Shown here: positions 63,789-64,000 of the stretch, piece after piece | Numbering within the stretch: position 1 is the first letter of the stretch | Layout of the letters: every line of letters begins with the position of its first letter | NCBI RefSeq assembly: GCF_015472005.1 | Contig: NZ_BMAQ01000021.1 | Span: 1 to 64,000 of the forward strand | Length of the DNA: 64,000 bases | Direction: 5' to 3' | Source of the DNA: Insulibacter thermoxylanivorax | GTDB lineage: Bacteria > Bacillota > Bacilli > Paenibacillales > DA-C8 | Position numbers and translations under genes: made by a program | The notes under the pieces: generated by a model | The model's input: the letters and a program-made list of their open reading frames with translations, nothing else | Database searches by the model: none | Told to the model about the DNA's origin: nothing

Positions 63789-64000
63789 GTGCATGGCGCA
63801 TGATGCGAAAGGTGCTTCGCCATCCCAATGATTTCTATTATGATCTGCAAGCTCCCGGCATGGCGCGATGGTCCCATGCGATCCTGCTCATCCTGCTGGC
63901 CTTCGCCGCACGGATGATCTCGATCTTGGTGACCGGGTATGCCTTTACGACACGGGAAGCGCATGAGATTTCGTTCGTCTATGAGTTTATCTGGATCAGC
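63785..64000 (+). CDS. Yip1-like membrane protein (truncated by the window edge)
   Basis: The first 72 residues of a membrane protein. ATG 63785 overlaps the previous stop (ATGA) with GGTGAGGCGGG upstream. MSAWRMMRKVLRHPNDFYYDL is followed by a hydrophobic segment and ISFVYEFIWIS, consistent with YIP1-family proteins. It is the sixth gene of the operon in this window and continues beyond it. Confidence 0.6.
   Translation, partial: MSAWRMMRKVLRHPNDFYYDLQAPGMARWSHAILLILLAFAARMISILVTGYAFTTREAHEISFVYEFIWIS

Overview
The window is a piece of chromosome from an endospore-forming, low-to-mid-GC member of the Bacillota, most likely Paenibacillaceae. Support comes from sporulation genes (a YjcZ-type small protein, a Spo0E-like phosphatase, YtxC beside thrS, a gamma-type SASP, AbrB), T-box and S-box leaders, strong Shine-Dalgarno (SD) sites, frequent GTG and TTG starts, and a xylR/xylAB locus. 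No transposase, prophage block, tRNA, rRNA or CRISPR array was seen.

Layout: 1-7 kb holds the tail of an unknown gene, an MFS transporter, a ~50-bp dyad array, and divergent xylR and xylAB with a clear xyl operator. 7-20 kb holds housekeeping genes: a small alarmone synthetase, Cu/Zn SOD, pheST behind a Phe T-box, a long ZapA, a CuA-type lipoprotein, a VanY-like carboxypeptidase, a YvlD-type protein and a frameshifted mutS2. 20-32 kb holds transport and regulation genes (MFS, KtrB, Lrp/aminotransferase, Spo0E, RluD-like, YusI-like, exonuclease), a deletion scar joining a beta-galactosidase remnant to an AraC remnant, an HRDC protein and corA. 33-40 kb holds an S-box, metA-metI, ytxC and a T-box-controlled thrS. 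40-48 kb holds a candidate type I toxin-antitoxin module, a 3D-domain protein, SASP, a LiaF-like protein, HtrA, a two-component system and ispH. 48-55 kb holds a DAHP synthase, a GSI-beta glutamine synthetase behind a 17-bp repeat array and a GlnR/TnrA-type box, serC, an orphan response regulator, trmL and abrB. 55.4-64 kb is one polycistronic carbohydrate-uptake locus: a lipoprotein binding protein, a 997-aa membrane-anchored binding protein with two N-terminal beta-rich modules, two permeases, an NHL-repeat/TPR membrane protein and a truncated Yip1-like protein, with a cre-like site in the leader and no ATPase gene.

The most unusual signals are non-coding. At least five intergenic regions carry arrays of imperfect ~24-bp inverted repeats spaced mostly 50-53 bp apart, with different consensus sequences from locus to locus. 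A separate 13-unit, ~17-bp array precedes glnA. A compact convergent toxin/antisense-RNA arrangement lies after thrS. Functions come from motif recognition by eye; no database search was run.
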